Notes: generated by a model from the letters alone, not told the origin. DNA of 64,000 nucleotides from Microvirga pudoricolor (GCF_016892705.1 NZ_JAFEMB010000002.1:124001-188000); one strand, 5' to 3'; shown: positions 9,135-19,288, counted from the first letter of the stretch. Numbers and translations: made by a program.

Positions 9135-10844
9135 TCAAGGCACGGCCGAATAGGCGCCGATATCGACCCGGCGACCGCTGTTAATATTGAACCCGATCAC
9201 CCGCGTCGAGAGCGCCGGCTCGAAACCGAGGCGTTCCGTCTCGGCCCGAAAATCCTCGTCGAAGCGCTCGTCCACGAAAACGATGCGGCACCCGCCCTGC
9301 TTCAGGAAGGCGGCGGCCTCCGATCCCGTCTCGAGCATCTCGAGTTTCGTGCCGGTCAGGAAGACGAGGCTCGGCTCGCGATATCCCAGGGTTGCGACCG
9401 CCGGATCGGCGCAGCCCAGGTTGCGGGCGACCTCCGCGAGCCGCGGCGACAGCTTGAGGGAGCGAAGGTCGAGCTGCGCGAAGCCGAACACGCCGAGCGC
9501 CAGGAAGGCGGCTGAGATCAGCGACGCCAAGAGGCTGTGCACGACGCGGGCGCGGACGAACAGGAACCACGCATAGAACGCGAGCGCCGTCGACAGCACC
9601 AGGGGCGGCAGCGCTCTGTAGGGCAGCGTCTCGTCGAAGGACCAGCTCACCGCCGAGACGCCGAGGGTCAGGCCCAGGGGGATGAACGGGATGAGAAAGG
9701 TCGAAACCCTGGCCAGTGGGCGGTGCGGCCCCAGGAACCCGCGCGCCATCGCGATGACCACCAGAATGGCGATGGCGGGATACAGCGGCATAACGTAATG
9801 CGGCAGCTTCGTCGGCACGGCCTCGAAAACGAGCCAGGCCGGGACGATCCAGGCCAACAGAAAGGCGACGGCATCGTCCCTCCGGTTGGTCCAGGCAAAG
9901 CGCACCGCGATGGCCGCCAGGATGGCGCCGGGCCAGAAGGTGGCGAAGAAGGCCGCGAGATAGAAGCCCGGCGGCGCCCAGTGGACCTTTTGGGCGGTGC
10001 CGACCTTACCCAGCATGTCGTGGCCGACGGACGCCGCGAAGAACTCCCCGTGGCTCTTGACCGCAATGGCCGCGAACCAGGGCAGCACGACCACAAGCGT
10101 GAACAGGAGGCCGGGCCAGGGCTTGAGCACCGACAGCCAGCGGAAGGAGCGTTCGCGCCAGGACAGGACCAGGGCCGCCAAGCCCACGAACATGAGGACC
10201 AGCGGCCCCTTGATGAGAGCGCCGAGCGCGAAGCCGAGCCAGAAGGCCGCGAGGGTCCCCAAGGGCAGACGCCCGGCGCCGCGGCTCAGATAGGCTCGCG
10301 CGAGCCCGCCCATGGCGGCAACGCAGCAGGCGAGCAGCGCCGCGTCCGTCTTGGCCAGCCTGGCCTCGACCATGAGGATGACGGAGGCCGCCATGAGGGA
10401 GGCGGCCAGGAAGGCCCCTCGCCTCCCCAGGAAGGCGAGCGCGGCCCAGTAGGTGAGCAGGACGGCCGACAGGGCGCCGGCGAGCGAGGGGAGCCGATAG
10501 AGGGCGATGGTCGTGCGTGCGTCGGAGATCCCGAGGTGTTCTCCCAGGGCGACCACGCCACTCTGGATCCAGTAGATTCCCACCGGCTTCTTGTGCCGGG
10601 CCTCGTCCTGGAAGCGGATGTCCACGAAGTCGCCGGTCTCCAGCATCTGCTTGGACGCTTGGGCATAGCGCGGTTCGTCCCGGTCCATGGGCTGGAGCGT
10701 CGAGAAGCCGGGCAGGAAGCAGGCGAGCGACAGCAGGATGAGGAGGGCGCATAGCCGCGCATGGCTGCGCTCGAACCAGACCACCGCCCGCGACGCGAAG
10801 GCCTCGCGTCTGGTCGGGCGCAGTTGGGCATCGGCGACATTCAT
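9135..10844 (-). CDS. ArnT-like membrane glycosyltransferase (GT83/GT39 family)
   Basis: This 569-residue integral membrane glycosyltransferase has about twelve hydrophobic segments. The first periplasmic loop holds the catalytic-type block MDRDEPRYAQASKQM and the ArnT-like GDFVDIRFQDEARHKKPVGIYW. Enzymes of this kind move a sugar from undecaprenyl phosphate to lipid A or another envelope acceptor on the periplasmic side. The ATG at 10844 follows GGAGCTC. It is first of three genes with the GT2 and LAB_N genes, a common rhizobial set. The true donor and acceptor, such as 4-amino-arabinose or galacturonic acid on lipid A, cannot be read from sequence. Confidence 0.88.
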   Translation of the reverse strand: MNVADAQLRPTRREAFASRAVVWFERSHARLCALLILLSLACFLPGFSTLQPMDRDEPRYAQASKQMLETGDFVDIRFQDEARHKKPVGIYWIQSGVVALGEHLGISDARTTIALYRLPSLAGALSAVLLTYWAALAFLGRRGAFLAASLMAASVILMVEARLAKTDAALLACCVAAMGGLARAYLSRGAGRLPLGTLAAFWLGFALGALIKGPLVLMFVGLAALVLSWRERSFRWLSVLKPWPGLLFTLVVVLPWFAAIAVKSHGEFFAASVGHDMLGKVGTAQKVHWAPPGFYLAAFFATFWPGAILAAIAVRFAWTNRRDDAVAFLLAWIVPAWLVFEAVPTKLPHYVMPLYPAIAILVVIAMARGFLGPHRPLARVSTFLIPFIPLGLTLGVSAVSWSFDETLPYRALPPLVLSTALAFYAWFLFVRARVVHSLLASLISAAFLALGVFGFAQLDLRSLKLSPRLAEVARNLGCADPAVATLGYREPSLVFLTGTKLEMLETGSEAAAFLKQGGCRIVFVDERFDEDFRAETERLGFEPALSTRVIGFNINSGRRVDIGAYSAVP

Positions 10845-10970
10845 GCGGGAGCTCCGGCGACGGGACGCCTGTTCTCGGGGGCTTCATGGGCCCAAAGGCC
10901 CGCGCGACCGGCGCTCTTCCCTCAAACCTGCCGGGAAGTCAAATCGACGGATGGTAGCGGGCGCCTCGGC

Positions 10971-12188
10971 TCAGACCTTGTTGCGGTAGGCTCGCCGCAC
11001 CGGAAAGCGGATCAATGTCGCCTCTCCGGTTTCCGGGCCCGAGACCCGGTTGCGTCCCCCGGCTTTCGCCCGATACAGCGCGGCGTCGGCGCTCGCCAGG
11101 TGATCCTGGAGGCCGAGACCCGAGGCCGTCGCGCAGCCGATACTGACGGTGGCCCGAAGGGCGCCGCCCTCCGACCGGGCGAGGTGTGCGTCGAACCCTG
11201 CGCGCACGGCCTCTGCCTTCCCTCTCGCCTCACCCTCGCCGGCCGGGATCAGGGCCGCGAATTCGTCGCCGCCGAGGCGCCCGAAGGGCTGGCCCGGCAG
11301 GATGGTCGCGAGGGTATCGGCGAGGGCTCGGAGGACGTCGTCGCCGGCCTCGTGCCCGTAATTGTCGTTGATGGCCTTGAAGTCGTCGAGGTCGAAGACA
11401 AGGCAGCTCACCGCCCCTCCGCCGTGCCTCGCCAGGAAGCGCTCCGCATCCGCCGTGAAGGCGCGGCGGTTCGGGATCCGGGTCAGGGGATCCACGAGGG
11501 CAGCTTGCCGGAACGCGAACTCGCCCTTCTCCTTGGCCATGGACAGGAACAGGAAGGCCAGGCTCGGCAGATACAGCAGGAGCAGGAAGGCCATGCCGGA
11601 GGACCAGCGGCTGGCGAAAAGCTCACGCAGGGCCTCGACGGGCGGCATGAGGCCGACGATCAGGCGGATTGTGAAATAGGCGGCGGCGCAGCCCACGACG
11701 AGGACGAGCGCCTTGCTCGAGACGAGGCGCAAGGGTGCCTCGCGCCACAGCTCCCACATCATGAAGCCGCAATAGAGGCTCCCGACGGCGGCCATCAGGA
11801 CCATGCGGGCCTCGAACCACTCGCTGAAGAACGGCCAGAAGGCGAGCCAGACACCAGCCCCCACCAGCGCCAGCGGCAGCGGCGCCGAGCGTCCGTTGAA
11901 CACCCGGCACCCGAGATATTGCAGACCGAACGCGGCCGCGAGGAGCGCGTTACCGCTCATGACGGAGACCGGCGGCGCGCCCATTCCCCGGGCTCCCACC
12001 AGGGCGATGCTCCCGGCGCACAGCCAGAAGCTCAGGCCCCACCAAGCCAGAGCGGTCTCGGTCCGGTTCTGAAGCCAGGAGAACAGCAGAAGGCCGCCGG
12101 ACACGGCGGAGAGCATCACCGAGGTGAGGCCGAAGGCGATCGGATCGAGATGCATGGCAGGTGTCGCGAGGGGCGGTACACCCTGCAA
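10971..12188 (-). CDS. Membrane diguanylate cyclase (GGDEF)
   Basis: The 405-residue protein has about six N-terminal membrane segments (residues 15-225) and a C-terminal GGDEF domain. The domain shows DPLTRIPNRRAF, FDLDDFKAINDNYGHEAGD and an intact RLGGDEF active loop, so it should make cyclic di-GMP from GTP. The RxxD inhibitory site expected just before the loop is absent (LPGQ instead), so product inhibition is probably lost. I use the TTG at 12188 because GAGGGA precedes it at good spacing; an ATG at 12155 (MHLDPIAFG) would drop eleven residues and is a fair alternative. The input signal is unknown. Confidence 0.88.
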   Translation of the reverse strand: MQGVPPLATPAMHLDPIAFGLTSVMLSAVSGGLLLFSWLQNRTETALAWWGLSFWLCAGSIALVGARGMGAPPVSVMSGNALLAAAFGLQYLGCRVFNGRSAPLPLALVGAGVWLAFWPFFSEWFEARMVLMAAVGSLYCGFMMWELWREAPLRLVSSKALVLVVGCAAAYFTIRLIVGLMPPVEALRELFASRWSSGMAFLLLLYLPSLAFLFLSMAKEKGEFAFRQAALVDPLTRIPNRRAFTADAERFLARHGGGAVSCLVFDLDDFKAINDNYGHEAGDDVLRALADTLATILPGQPFGRLGGDEFAALIPAGEGEARGKAEAVRAGFDAHLARSEGGALRATVSIGCATASGLGLQDHLASADAALYRAKAGGRNRVSGPETGEATLIRFPVRRAYRNKV

Positions 12189-12319
12189 CCATGTCCCTCA
12201 CCCAACGTCAATAGCAGTCCGTCATCACAATTTCACGAAACGAGAACCAGGGTTGAGAACACTTTTATAATATTTGTTATAGCGTTATAGATCCGGCATA
12301 GCGAAGATTGGCGGATCCG

Positions 12320-15300
12320 ATGGACGAAGAGATACCGGTCATCAATTATTTCGTGGACGAGAACGTCCCCGACACGACCCACATCGGCATCGTGCAGAAG
12401 CCGGACGACTCCCCTACCCTGAATTACACCATTCTGGCGCCCGGCTTCACGCCCTTCCGGCTCGTGCGCAATCCGGACGACGGCGGAAAGCTTTACCTAG
12501 CGCCCCGGGAAAACTTCAACCTCAACTACGAGGCCAAGTCCGACCACCGCTACATCGTCCACGTGATGATCGAAGATCCGGACGATCCCGACTTTTTCGA
12601 GGATCGGGTCTTCATCGTCTACATGAACGACCTGAACGAGACGCCCGTCGTCAACCTGCCGGCTAGCGCCGGGTCCACGGTGGACGACGCTCTCATCAAG
12701 CCCTTTCGGGACGTGCAGGTCACGGACGAGGACATCGGCGAGACCGTGACGGCCACCGTCGCCTTCGACCCGGCTCTCGGCACCTTGTCGGATCTCGGCC
12801 CGGGCACCTACGACCCTTCGGCCGGCACCTATACGGTGTCGGGGAGCGTCGCGGCCGTGAAGGCCGCCCTGCAGAACCTTTCCTTCGACCCGCGGGACCG
12901 GGCCGTCGCGGCAGGCTCCATGGAGACGATCTCGTTCTCCCTCAGCGTGACCGACGGCGAGTTCACGGTCGTGAAGTCCGTCGCGATCCAGTCGACCACG
13001 CGGAACCATGCGCCGGCCGCCCTCTCGCTCTCGAACGCCGCCATCGACGAGAGTGAGACGGCCGTCACGGTGGGAACCCTCACGGCCACGGATTACAACG
13101 GCGACAGCCTGACCTTTACGCTGGTCGACGCGGACGGCAACGAGACGACTGATCCCCAGTTCGAGATCAAGACCAAAGTCATCGCCGGGAAGACGACGCA
13201 TACCCTCGTCACTAAGGGCGGAATCGCGGTCGCGGCCGACGAGACCCACACGATTCGGGTCAAGGTCAGCGATGGCCATGGCGGCGGCACGACCGAAACG
13301 TTCGCGATTACCGTCCGCAACGTCAACAAGGCCCCAACGCCGCCGACCCTCTCCGGAACGGAGGTCGACGAGACGGCGCCCGTCGGAACCGCAATCGGCG
13401 TCCTGGCCGCCAGCGACCCCGATGGCGATCCCCTCGCCTATTCCATCGTCGATGCCGATGGGAATGCCGTGACGGACGGCCCCTTCGCCATCAAGGTCAC
13501 CGACCTCCCGGACGGCACCCGCCTGGTGGAACTCGTCACGACTGGCAGCCTCACGGTCGCGGCCACGACGGCCTACCCGCTCCGGATCCAGGTGAGCGAC
13601 GGGAAACCGGGTGGGGCGGCCTTCGCGGATTTCACCATCACGGTGAACAATGTGAACCAGGCACCCGTCGATCTGGCCCTATCGGGGCCGCACAGCATCG
13701 ACGAAAAGGTCGAGGCCGGGACGGTGGTGGGAATCCTGAGCGCCTCGGACGGCGACGGCGACACGCTTACCCTCACCATCGTGGACGAGGCCGGCAATCC
13801 CACTGAGGATCCCTGGTTCGAGATCGGGAAGTTTCTCGAAGGCGGTTCGACGGTCCACAAGCTCGTGGCGAAGGCGGGGATCAGCGTCCCCGATACGGTG
13901 AGCCATGACATCTGGATCAGCGTCAGCGATGGCCATGGCGGCGCGACCCGGCAGACGTTCAGCATCACCGTCCACGACCTCAACCAGGCCCCGGTCGACC
14001 TGAGCCTGACGGGCGATACGATTCTGGAAACGGCGGCGCCCGGCACCACCGTCGGAACGCTGAGCGCAACGGATCCCGACGGTGACGCCCTGTCCTACGC
14101 CATCGTCGATGCGGCGGGCTCCGTGATCGCCGACGGCCCCTTCGCGATCCGCGAAACCCTGCTGCCCGATGGCTCCACGCTCGTCGAGCTTGTGACCCGC
14201 ACGGCCTTCAGCGTCGAGGAAGAGACGCCCCATGCGGTGCGGATCCGGGTGAGCGACGGCAAACCCGGAGGGATGGCTGTCTGGGACTTCACGGTCACCG
14301 TGCAGAACGTCAACCAGGCGCCGACCGGGCTTGCCCTGTCGAACCTCGTCGTGAACGAGGGAGGCGGAAACATCGTCGGCCTGCTGTCCGCAGCGGACCC
14401 CGACCTGAAGGACGTGCTGACCTACACCATCGTCGATGGAGCGGGCGACCCGGTGGACGATGCCTATTTCGAGATCGTCTCCGCCGAGGTCGAAGGCAAA
14501 ACGGTCCATCAGGTCGTCACGCGGCCCGGAACCGAGGTGCCGCGCTCGCTGGTTCACGACCTCAGGGTCAAGGTCTCGGACGGCCATGGCGGGGAAGCAT
14601 TCGCAACGTTCCAGATCGCCATCGAGAACGTCAACAAGGCTCCTACAAACCTCGCCCTGCTCGATCCCGTGGCCCTGGACGAGGACGCTCCCGAGGGCAC
14701 CGCCTTCGGCGTGCTCCAGGCCGAGGACGGTGATCCGGACGACAGCCTGTCCTACACCATCGTGGACGAGCACGGGACCGCCGTCGACGATCCCTACTTG
14801 GCGATCGCCTCGGCCTTGGTCGACGGAAAGACGGTTCATCGCCTGGTGACCAAGGGCGGGCTCAGCCTCTCGTCGACCCTCGTTCACGATGTCTGGATCC
14901 AGGCCGGAGACGGCCATGGCGGCTTCACGCGCGAGCGCTTCACGGTCACGTTCAACGACGTGGAGCATGCCCCCGAGGGACTTTCGCTCCTGGGAGAGGA
15001 TGGCGTGGACGTGACGGCCGTCCTGGAAAACCTGCCGGAAGGCGCGTTCGTCGGGACCCTGAGTGCAACCGACCGGGATGGGGACAGCCTCAGCTACTCG
15101 ATCAAAGACCCTGACGGCATCTTCGAGATCGTGAAGCACGGTCTCGTCTACGAACTGCGCGTCGCCGACCCGACGAAACTCGATTTCGAGCGGCCGGAGG
15201 GGTCGAGGATCAACGTCACCATCCTGGCGGATGATGGCAAGACAACGCCCACCGAGCGCGTTTTCGTCCTGGACCTGGTGGACCAGAACGATACCCCGAT

Positions 15301-17380
15301 GGGAATCGTCCTGACGCCCTCGGGGAACATCATCCGAGAGAACGGAACCGCCGTGACGGTCGGGACCCTGACGACCCAAGACCAGGACGTGCTGGACACC
15401 TTCGTCTACCAGATCGTTGACGAAGACGGAGACGACGCCTCGGGCAGTTCCCCCTTCGAGATCCGGACGACCCTCGGCCCGGACGGCGCCAGGATCGCGG
15501 AGCTCGTCCTCAAAGCGGGCCTGCAGATCGATGCGACGCAGGACTTCCCCCTCTGGATCAAGTCCACGGACGACCACGGCGCATGGGTGGTCACGCCGCT
15601 TTCCGTTACGGTCGAGGCCAATCGGGTCACCGAGGCGGTCACCTTCACGACGGAGCATGGCGGCGCCACCGCCGTCACGTCCATCGCCGAGAACCTGCCG
15701 GACGACACCCTCGTCGGCTATCTGAACGCGGCGGATCCGGACGGCGACCCGCTGACCTATACGTTGCGCGACCCCGACAACAGCGCCTTCAAGATCGTCG
15801 AGATAGGCGGCCGCGTCGAGATTCGCGTCAGGGACGCGGCCCAACTCGATTACGAGCGCTACACGGGGGTCCCGGAGGTCGGCTTTGTCGTGTTCGTGAG
15901 CGACGGCATCGACGCTCCTGTCGCGCGGGAATTCGTCCTCACGCTCGAAAACCTGAACGACAACGCTCCCACGCTCAGCGACCTGCCGGCGCCGATATCC
16001 ATCATGGACACCGGGCTGGCTCAGCTCCTCGCGGGCGTGACCGTCGGCGACGCGGATGGCTCGAGCCTCGCCGTCACCGTCACCTTCGCCAAGGAGAACG
16101 GGGTTCTCGTGGTCCCGGCGGGAGGCGCCGGAACCTACGATCCGGCTACGGGGACCTACACGGTCACCGGCGACGCCGCCACCGTTACGGCGGCGCTGCG
16201 CGCGCTCACCTTCGATCCGGCCTTCAAGAACGGCTGGGCGGGCAGCACCGAGACCACGACCTTCGCGATCGTCGTCGATGACGGGGCGAATCCGGCGGCC
16301 AGGGGCGAGGTCAAGGTGATCGCGACCACGGAAAACCGTGCTCCGACCGCGCTCGCGCTGGACGGGAGCCATGCTCTGGAAGGCGCTGCGGGCGGGACCG
16401 TGATCGGCACGCTCTCGGCCCAGGATCCCAATGCGGGAGAAGCCTTCACCTATACGCTCCTGGACAACGCGGGCGGCCGGTTCGGCATCGCCGGGAACCA
16501 GCTCGTCGTGCTCAACGGCGCCCTCCTCGATTTTGAGGCCGCCCCATCCCACACGGTCAGGATCCAGGTGAAGGACGGGGCGGGGGCCACCTTCGAATCC
16601 GCCTTCAGCGTGTCCCTTGGCGACGTCAACGAAGCCCCCACCGATGTCGCCCTGAGCCAGGCCACGGTACGTGAGCTCTCGGCGAGAGGAACGACGGTCG
16701 GAACCCTAACGACCCGCGACCAGGACAACGGGGACGCGTTCAGCTATAGGCTTCTCGACGACGCGGGCGGCCGTTTTGCCGTCGATGGCGACCGGATCGT
16801 GGTGTCGGAGGGCGTGAGGCTCGATTACGAGCAGGCTGCCACGCACCGAATCGTCGTCCGGGCGACGGACAAGGGTGGACTGAGCGTCGACAAGGCCATG
16901 CGGATCGAGGTGCTCGACTGGGCCGCGGAGTTCACGGCGGGCTCCGCCGGCGACGACGTCATCATCGGCGGAGCAGGCCGCGACACCCTCGGCGGCGGTG
17001 CCGGCAACGACAGGATTCTTGGCCGAGGCGGCAACGACATCCTGTCGGGCGGCAGCGGGCAGGATACGTTCGTTTTCGACACCAAGCCCAACCGGAAGAA
17101 CAATCTGGATCGAATTACGGACTTCAACGTCAAGGACGACACGATCCAGTTCTCCGGGTCGTTCTTCACCAAGTTCGTCAAGAAAGGCGGCCTGAAGAAG
17201 GGCGCTTTCGTGACCGGCGACAAAGCCCTCGATGGCGGCGACCGAATCATCTTCGACAGGAAGAAGGGCGCGATCCTGTACGATCAGGACGGTGCCGGCG
17301 GAAAGGCGGCGGTCGAGATCGTGAAGCTCGACGGGGCCAGGAAGCTGAAACTGACCCACAAGGACTTTTTCATCGTCTGA
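12320..17380 (+). CDS. Giant cadherin-like repeat protein with RTX C-terminus
   Basis: This 1686-residue secreted adhesin-like protein has no N-terminal signal peptide and opens directly with acidic sequence (MDEEIPVINYF). After a unique head come about twelve cadherin-like repeats of 98-126 residues, each starting with N(K/Q/R/H/E)AP or a variant and holding DPDGDxLxYxIVD and VSDGHGG blocks. Two of the thirteen units (around nt 12640-13003 and 15956-16333) are of another type with GTYDP(S/A)xGTYTV and AALxxLxFDP. The end (from about nt 16951) has three RTX nonapeptides (GGAGRDTLG, GGAGNDRIL, GRGGNDILSG), then a C-terminal module ending KDFFIV. This is the plan of type I secreted, calcium-dependent surface proteins. 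The ATG at 12320 is preferred over the in-frame TTG at 12308. No type I exporter is nearby. Confidence 0.88.
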   Translation: MDEEIPVINYFVDENVPDTTHIGIVQKPDDSPTLNYTILAPGFTPFRLVRNPDDGGKLYLAPRENFNLNYEAKSDHRYIVHVMIEDPDDPDFFEDRVFIVYMNDLNETPVVNLPASAGSTVDDALIKPFRDVQVTDEDIGETVTATVAFDPALGTLSDLGPGTYDPSAGTYTVSGSVAAVKAALQNLSFDPRDRAVAAGSMETISFSLSVTDGEFTVVKSVAIQSTTRNHAPAALSLSNAAIDESETAVTVGTLTATDYNGDSLTFTLVDADGNETTDPQFEIKTKVIAGKTTHTLVTKGGIAVAADETHTIRVKVSDGHGGGTTETFAITVRNVNKAPTPPTLSGTEVDETAPVGTAIGVLAASDPDGDPLAYSIVDADGNAVTDGPFAIKVTDLPDGTRLVELVTTGSLTVAATTAYPLRIQVSDGKPGGAAFADFTITVNNVNQAPVDLALSGPHSIDEKVEAGTVVGILSASDGDGDTLTLTIVDEAGNPTEDPWFEIGKFLEGGSTVHKLVAKAGISVPDTVSHDIWISVSDGHGGATRQTFSITVHDLNQAPVDLSLTGDTILETAAPGTTVGTLSATDPDGDALSYAIVDAAGSVIADGPFAIRETLLPDGSTLVELVTRTAFSVEEETPHAVRIRVSDGKPGGMAVWDFTVTVQNVNQAPTGLALSNLVVNEGGGNIVGLLSAADPDLKDVLTYTIVDGAGDPVDDAYFEIVSAEVEGKTVHQVVTRPGTEVPRSLVHDLRVKVSDGHGGEAFATFQIAIENVNKAPTNLALLDPVALDEDAPEGTAFGVLQAEDGDPDDSLSYTIVDEHGTAVDDPYLAIASALVDGKTVHRLVTKGGLSLSSTLVHDVWIQAGDGHGGFTRERFTVTFNDVEHAPEGLSLLGEDGVDVTAVLENLPEGAFVGTLSATDRDGDSLSYSIKDPDGIFEIVKHGLVYELRVADPTKLDFERPEGSRINVTILADDGKTTPTERVFVLDLVDQNDTPMGIVLTPSGNIIRENGTAVTVGTLTTQDQDVLDTFVYQIVDEDGDDASGSSPFEIRTTLGPDGARIAELVLKAGLQIDATQDFPLWIKSTDDHGAWVVTPLSVTVEANRVTEAVTFTTEHGGATAVTSIAENLPDDTLVGYLNAADPDGDPLTYTLRDPDNSAFKIVEIGGRVEIRVRDAAQLDYERYTGVPEVGFVVFVSDGIDAPVAREFVLTLENLNDNAPTLSDLPAPISIMDTGLAQLLAGVTVGDADGSSLAVTVTFAKENGVLVVPAGGAGTYDPATGTYTVTGDAATVTAALRALTFDPAFKNGWAGSTETTTFAIVVDDGANPAARGEVKVIATTENRAPTALALDGSHALEGAAGGTVIGTLSAQDPNAGEAFTYTLLDNAGGRFGIAGNQLVVLNGALLDFEAAPSHTVRIQVKDGAGATFESAFSVSLGDVNEAPTDVALSQATVRELSARGTTVGTLTTRDQDNGDAFSYRLLDDAGGRFAVDGDRIVVSEGVRLDYEQAATHRIVVRATDKGGLSVDKAMRIEVLDWAAEFTAGSAGDDVIIGGAGRDTLGGGAGNDRILGRGGNDILSGGSGQDTFVFDTKPNRKNNLDRITDFNVKDDTIQFSGSFFTKFVKKGGLKKGAFVTGDKALDGGDRIIFDRKKGAILYDQDGAGGKAAVEIVKLDGARKLKLTHKDFFIV

Positions 17381-17386
17381 ACGGAA

Positions 17387-17416
17387 AAAGGCCCGGAGCC
17401 GATGCTCCGGGCCTTT
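17387..17416. terminator. Terminator between the RTX gene and terC-like gene
   Basis: A perfect 13-bp stem (AAAGGCCCGGAGC, CGAT loop, complement) lies six bases after the RTX stop, followed by TTTCTT on the plus strand and preceded by GGAAAAA, so it can serve both convergent genes. Confidence 0.88.
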
Positions 17417-17444
17417 CTTGTCGACGGGAATGGCGCAAGCCGGC

Positions 17445-18191
17445 TCAGTGCTTGGCCTCGCCTTTCCGCTTGGAGCGGCGTGAGAGCATGTTGAGGCCTT
17501 CGACCAGAGCCGAGAATGCCATGGCGCTGTAGATGTAGCCCTTCGGAACGTGCGCCCCGAAGCCCTCGGCGATGAGGGTCATGCCGATCATCAGCAGGAA
17601 GCCCAGCGCCAGCATGACGACCGTGGGGTTCGCCTGGATGAAGCGGGCGAGCGGGTTGGCGGCCAGGAGCATGACGGTCACGGCCACCAGAACGGCGATC
17701 ACCATGATCGGCACGTGGTCGGTCATGCCGACCGCCGTGATGATGCTGTCGACCGAGAAGACGAGGTCCAGCACCAGGATCTGCCCGATGGCCGCCGCGA
17801 AGCCCAACTGAGGCTTTTTGGTATCGAACATGTCCTCGTTGGGATGGGGGTCCACCGAGTGATGGATCTCCTTGGTGGCTTTCCAGACCAGGAACAGGCC
17901 ACCCGCGATGAGGATGAGGTCGCGCCAGGAGAAGCCATGGCCGAAGACCTCGAACACCGGCTCCGTGAGTTGGACGATGATCGCCACGGTGCCCAACAGG
18001 GCGAGACGCATGATCAGGGCGAGGCCGATGCCGATCCGCCGGGCCTTCTCCTGCTGGTGAGCCGGGAGCTTGTTCGTCAGGATCGAAATGAAGATGAGGT
18101 TGTCGATGCCGAGCACCACTTCCATGGCGATCAAAGTCGCCAAGGCGACCCACGCGGTGGGGTCTGCTGCGAGCATCATGAGGCTGTTCAT
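17445..18191 (-). CDS. TerC family integral membrane protein
   Basis: This 248-residue protein has seven to eight membrane segments and the two TerC acidic motifs [11 protein letters not shown] (about residues 30-40) and [15 protein letters not shown] (about residues 135-150). The family includes Mn(II) exporters of the Alx/MntX type that protect exported enzymes from mismetallation, and tellurite-associated proteins; a metal role is likely but the ion is unproven. The frame is open for 42 more codons, yet the ATG at 18191 (MNSLMML) gives the usual family length and directly precedes the first membrane segment. It converges on the RTX gene. Confidence 0.88.
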   Translation of the reverse strand: MNSLMMLAADPTAWVALATLIAMEVVLGIDNLIFISILTNKLPAHQQEKARRIGIGLALIMRLALLGTVAIIVQLTEPVFEVFGHGFSWRDLILIAGGLFLVWKATKEIHHSVDPHPNEDMFDTKKPQLGFAAAIGQILVLDLVFSVDSIITAVGMTDHVPIMVIAVLVAVTVMLLAANPLARFIQANPTVVMLALGFLLMIGMTLIAEGFGAHVPKGYIYSAMAFSALVEGLNMLSRRSKRKGEAKH

Positions 18192-18553
18192 TGTAGGGTC
18201 CGTGTTGATTTGGTCCGGAGGGACGCCGATATCCCCGTTGGGAAGACCCATACGGTCGCACCAAGCGCGGCCTTGGGACCGATTTGGGGATTGGCTCGGC
18301 TTCATCAAGATGGCCAAGCCGGCGATCCGGTCGATTTCGACCGAAATTCGACGCCGTTACGGGATGACCGTCGCCGCAAGAGCCCGTCGGGCCAAATCCC
18401 ACGGCCCATCTGTGGCTGAAATGGCACAACCATCAAATGTGATCAGATTCTCACCGTCTGGTGATCGATCTAGCATTGAACCTTCGCCGTTCCAGTGGCG
18501 TTACCTGAGCGGCAACGAAACCCGTGCAAATCAAAGAATTACGGTCTCTCTAG
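18192..18553. other. Divergent intergenic region between terC-like and L,D-transpeptidase genes
   Basis: No gene is supported in this 362-base stretch. It should hold the promoters of both flanking genes. The visible structure is a TCACC-N4-GGTGA inverted repeat at 18451-18464 flanked by GATC on both sides, about 90 bases before the transpeptidase start. I looked for the conserved core of the yybP-ykoY manganese riboswitch before terC on the minus strand and did not find it. Confidence 0.6.
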
Positions 18554-19279
18554 ATGTTCAACTTCCCCAAGGTTAAGCTCCGGTCCGCCCCTCTCCTGGC
18601 GACCCTGGCGATCTCCTGCGCCCTGGCCGGCTGCGTCACGACCCAGCAGCCCACGGCGCAGAGCGTCCGCTTCGGCCCGGACCCGAGCTATGTGGCCATG
18701 TACGGTCCCCGTCCCAACGAGGCCTTCCCGCTTCCCGCCACAGACATCTCGGAGGTCGATCCCAGATATCTGCGCCAGGAAGTGGCCTATAGCGGCCGCG
18801 AGCGGCCGGGCACGATCGTGGTCGATACGGGCAACCGGTTCCTGTACCTGATCATGGAAAACGGCCGGGCCCTTCGCTACGGCATCGGCGTCGGCGCCGA
18901 GGGCATGCTGTGGAGCGGCCGGGCCCGGGTGGGGCGCAAGGCCTCCTGGCCGCGCTGGACCCCCACAGCCGACATGATCCGGCGCGATCCCAAGCGCAAT
19001 CGCCCCTGGGCCGGCGGCATGCCGGGCGGTCTCGGGAATCCGCTCGGGCCGCGCGCGCTCTATCTCTACCAGGGCGACACGGACACCATGTATCGCCTGC
19101 ACGGCACGACCGAGCCGTGGTCCATCGGCGAAGCGGTGTCCAGCGGCTGCATCCGGCTGTTCAACCAGGACATCATCGACCTGTTCAACCGGGTGCCCGT
19201 GGGAACGCCTGTGGTGGTGCTCAACCATGCGCCGGGCTTCGATCTCATGGCGGAAGCCCCCCGCCCCACTGCGGGCTGA
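18554..19279 (+). CDS. L,D-transpeptidase lipoprotein (YkuD family)
   Basis: This 241-residue protein has a lipoprotein signal with lipobox LAGC (Cys27). The YkuD catalytic domain covers about residues 85-225, with the histidine in YRLHGTTEPWSIG (H183) and the nucleophilic Cys in SSGCIRLFN (C199). It should form 3-3 peptidoglycan cross-links or attach proteins to peptidoglycan in the periplasm. The ATG at 18554 opens a typical KVKLR...LLATLAISCALAGC leader. It stands alone, with the divergent terC-like gene upstream and a strong inverted repeat downstream. Confidence 0.92.
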   Translation: MFNFPKVKLRSAPLLATLAISCALAGCVTTQQPTAQSVRFGPDPSYVAMYGPRPNEAFPLPATDISEVDPRYLRQEVAYSGRERPGTIVVDTGNRFLYLIMENGRALRYGIGVGAEGMLWSGRARVGRKASWPRWTPTADMIRRDPKRNRPWAGGMPGGLGNPLGPRALYLYQGDTDTMYRLHGTTEPWSIGEAVSSGCIRLFNQDIIDLFNRVPVGTPVVVLNHAPGFDLMAEAPRPTAG

Positions 19280-19288
19280 TCCTTCGAT

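Noticed and set aside
9537-10754. 405-codon open frame opposite the ArnT-like gene
   Set aside because: Antisense shadow with Gly/Gln/Arg/Glu-rich sequence and no start signal; the minus-strand gene has clear motifs.
12253-12271. TTGAGA and TATAAT as a promoter of the giant RTX gene
   Set aside because: The two hexamers are only 7 bases apart, too close to be a sigma-70 promoter, though the AT-rich region likely contains the real one.
13679-16552. 957-codon open frame on the minus strand
   Set aside because: It is antisense to the cadherin-like repeats and shows only Arg/Gly/Asp-rich low-complexity translation, as expected from the complement of GC-rich codons.
18192-18553. Manganese riboswitch (yybP-ykoY type) before the TerC-like gene
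   Set aside because: The conserved core was not seen on the minus strand; only a weak GGTCC/GGACC pairing is present. A covariance-model search would decide.
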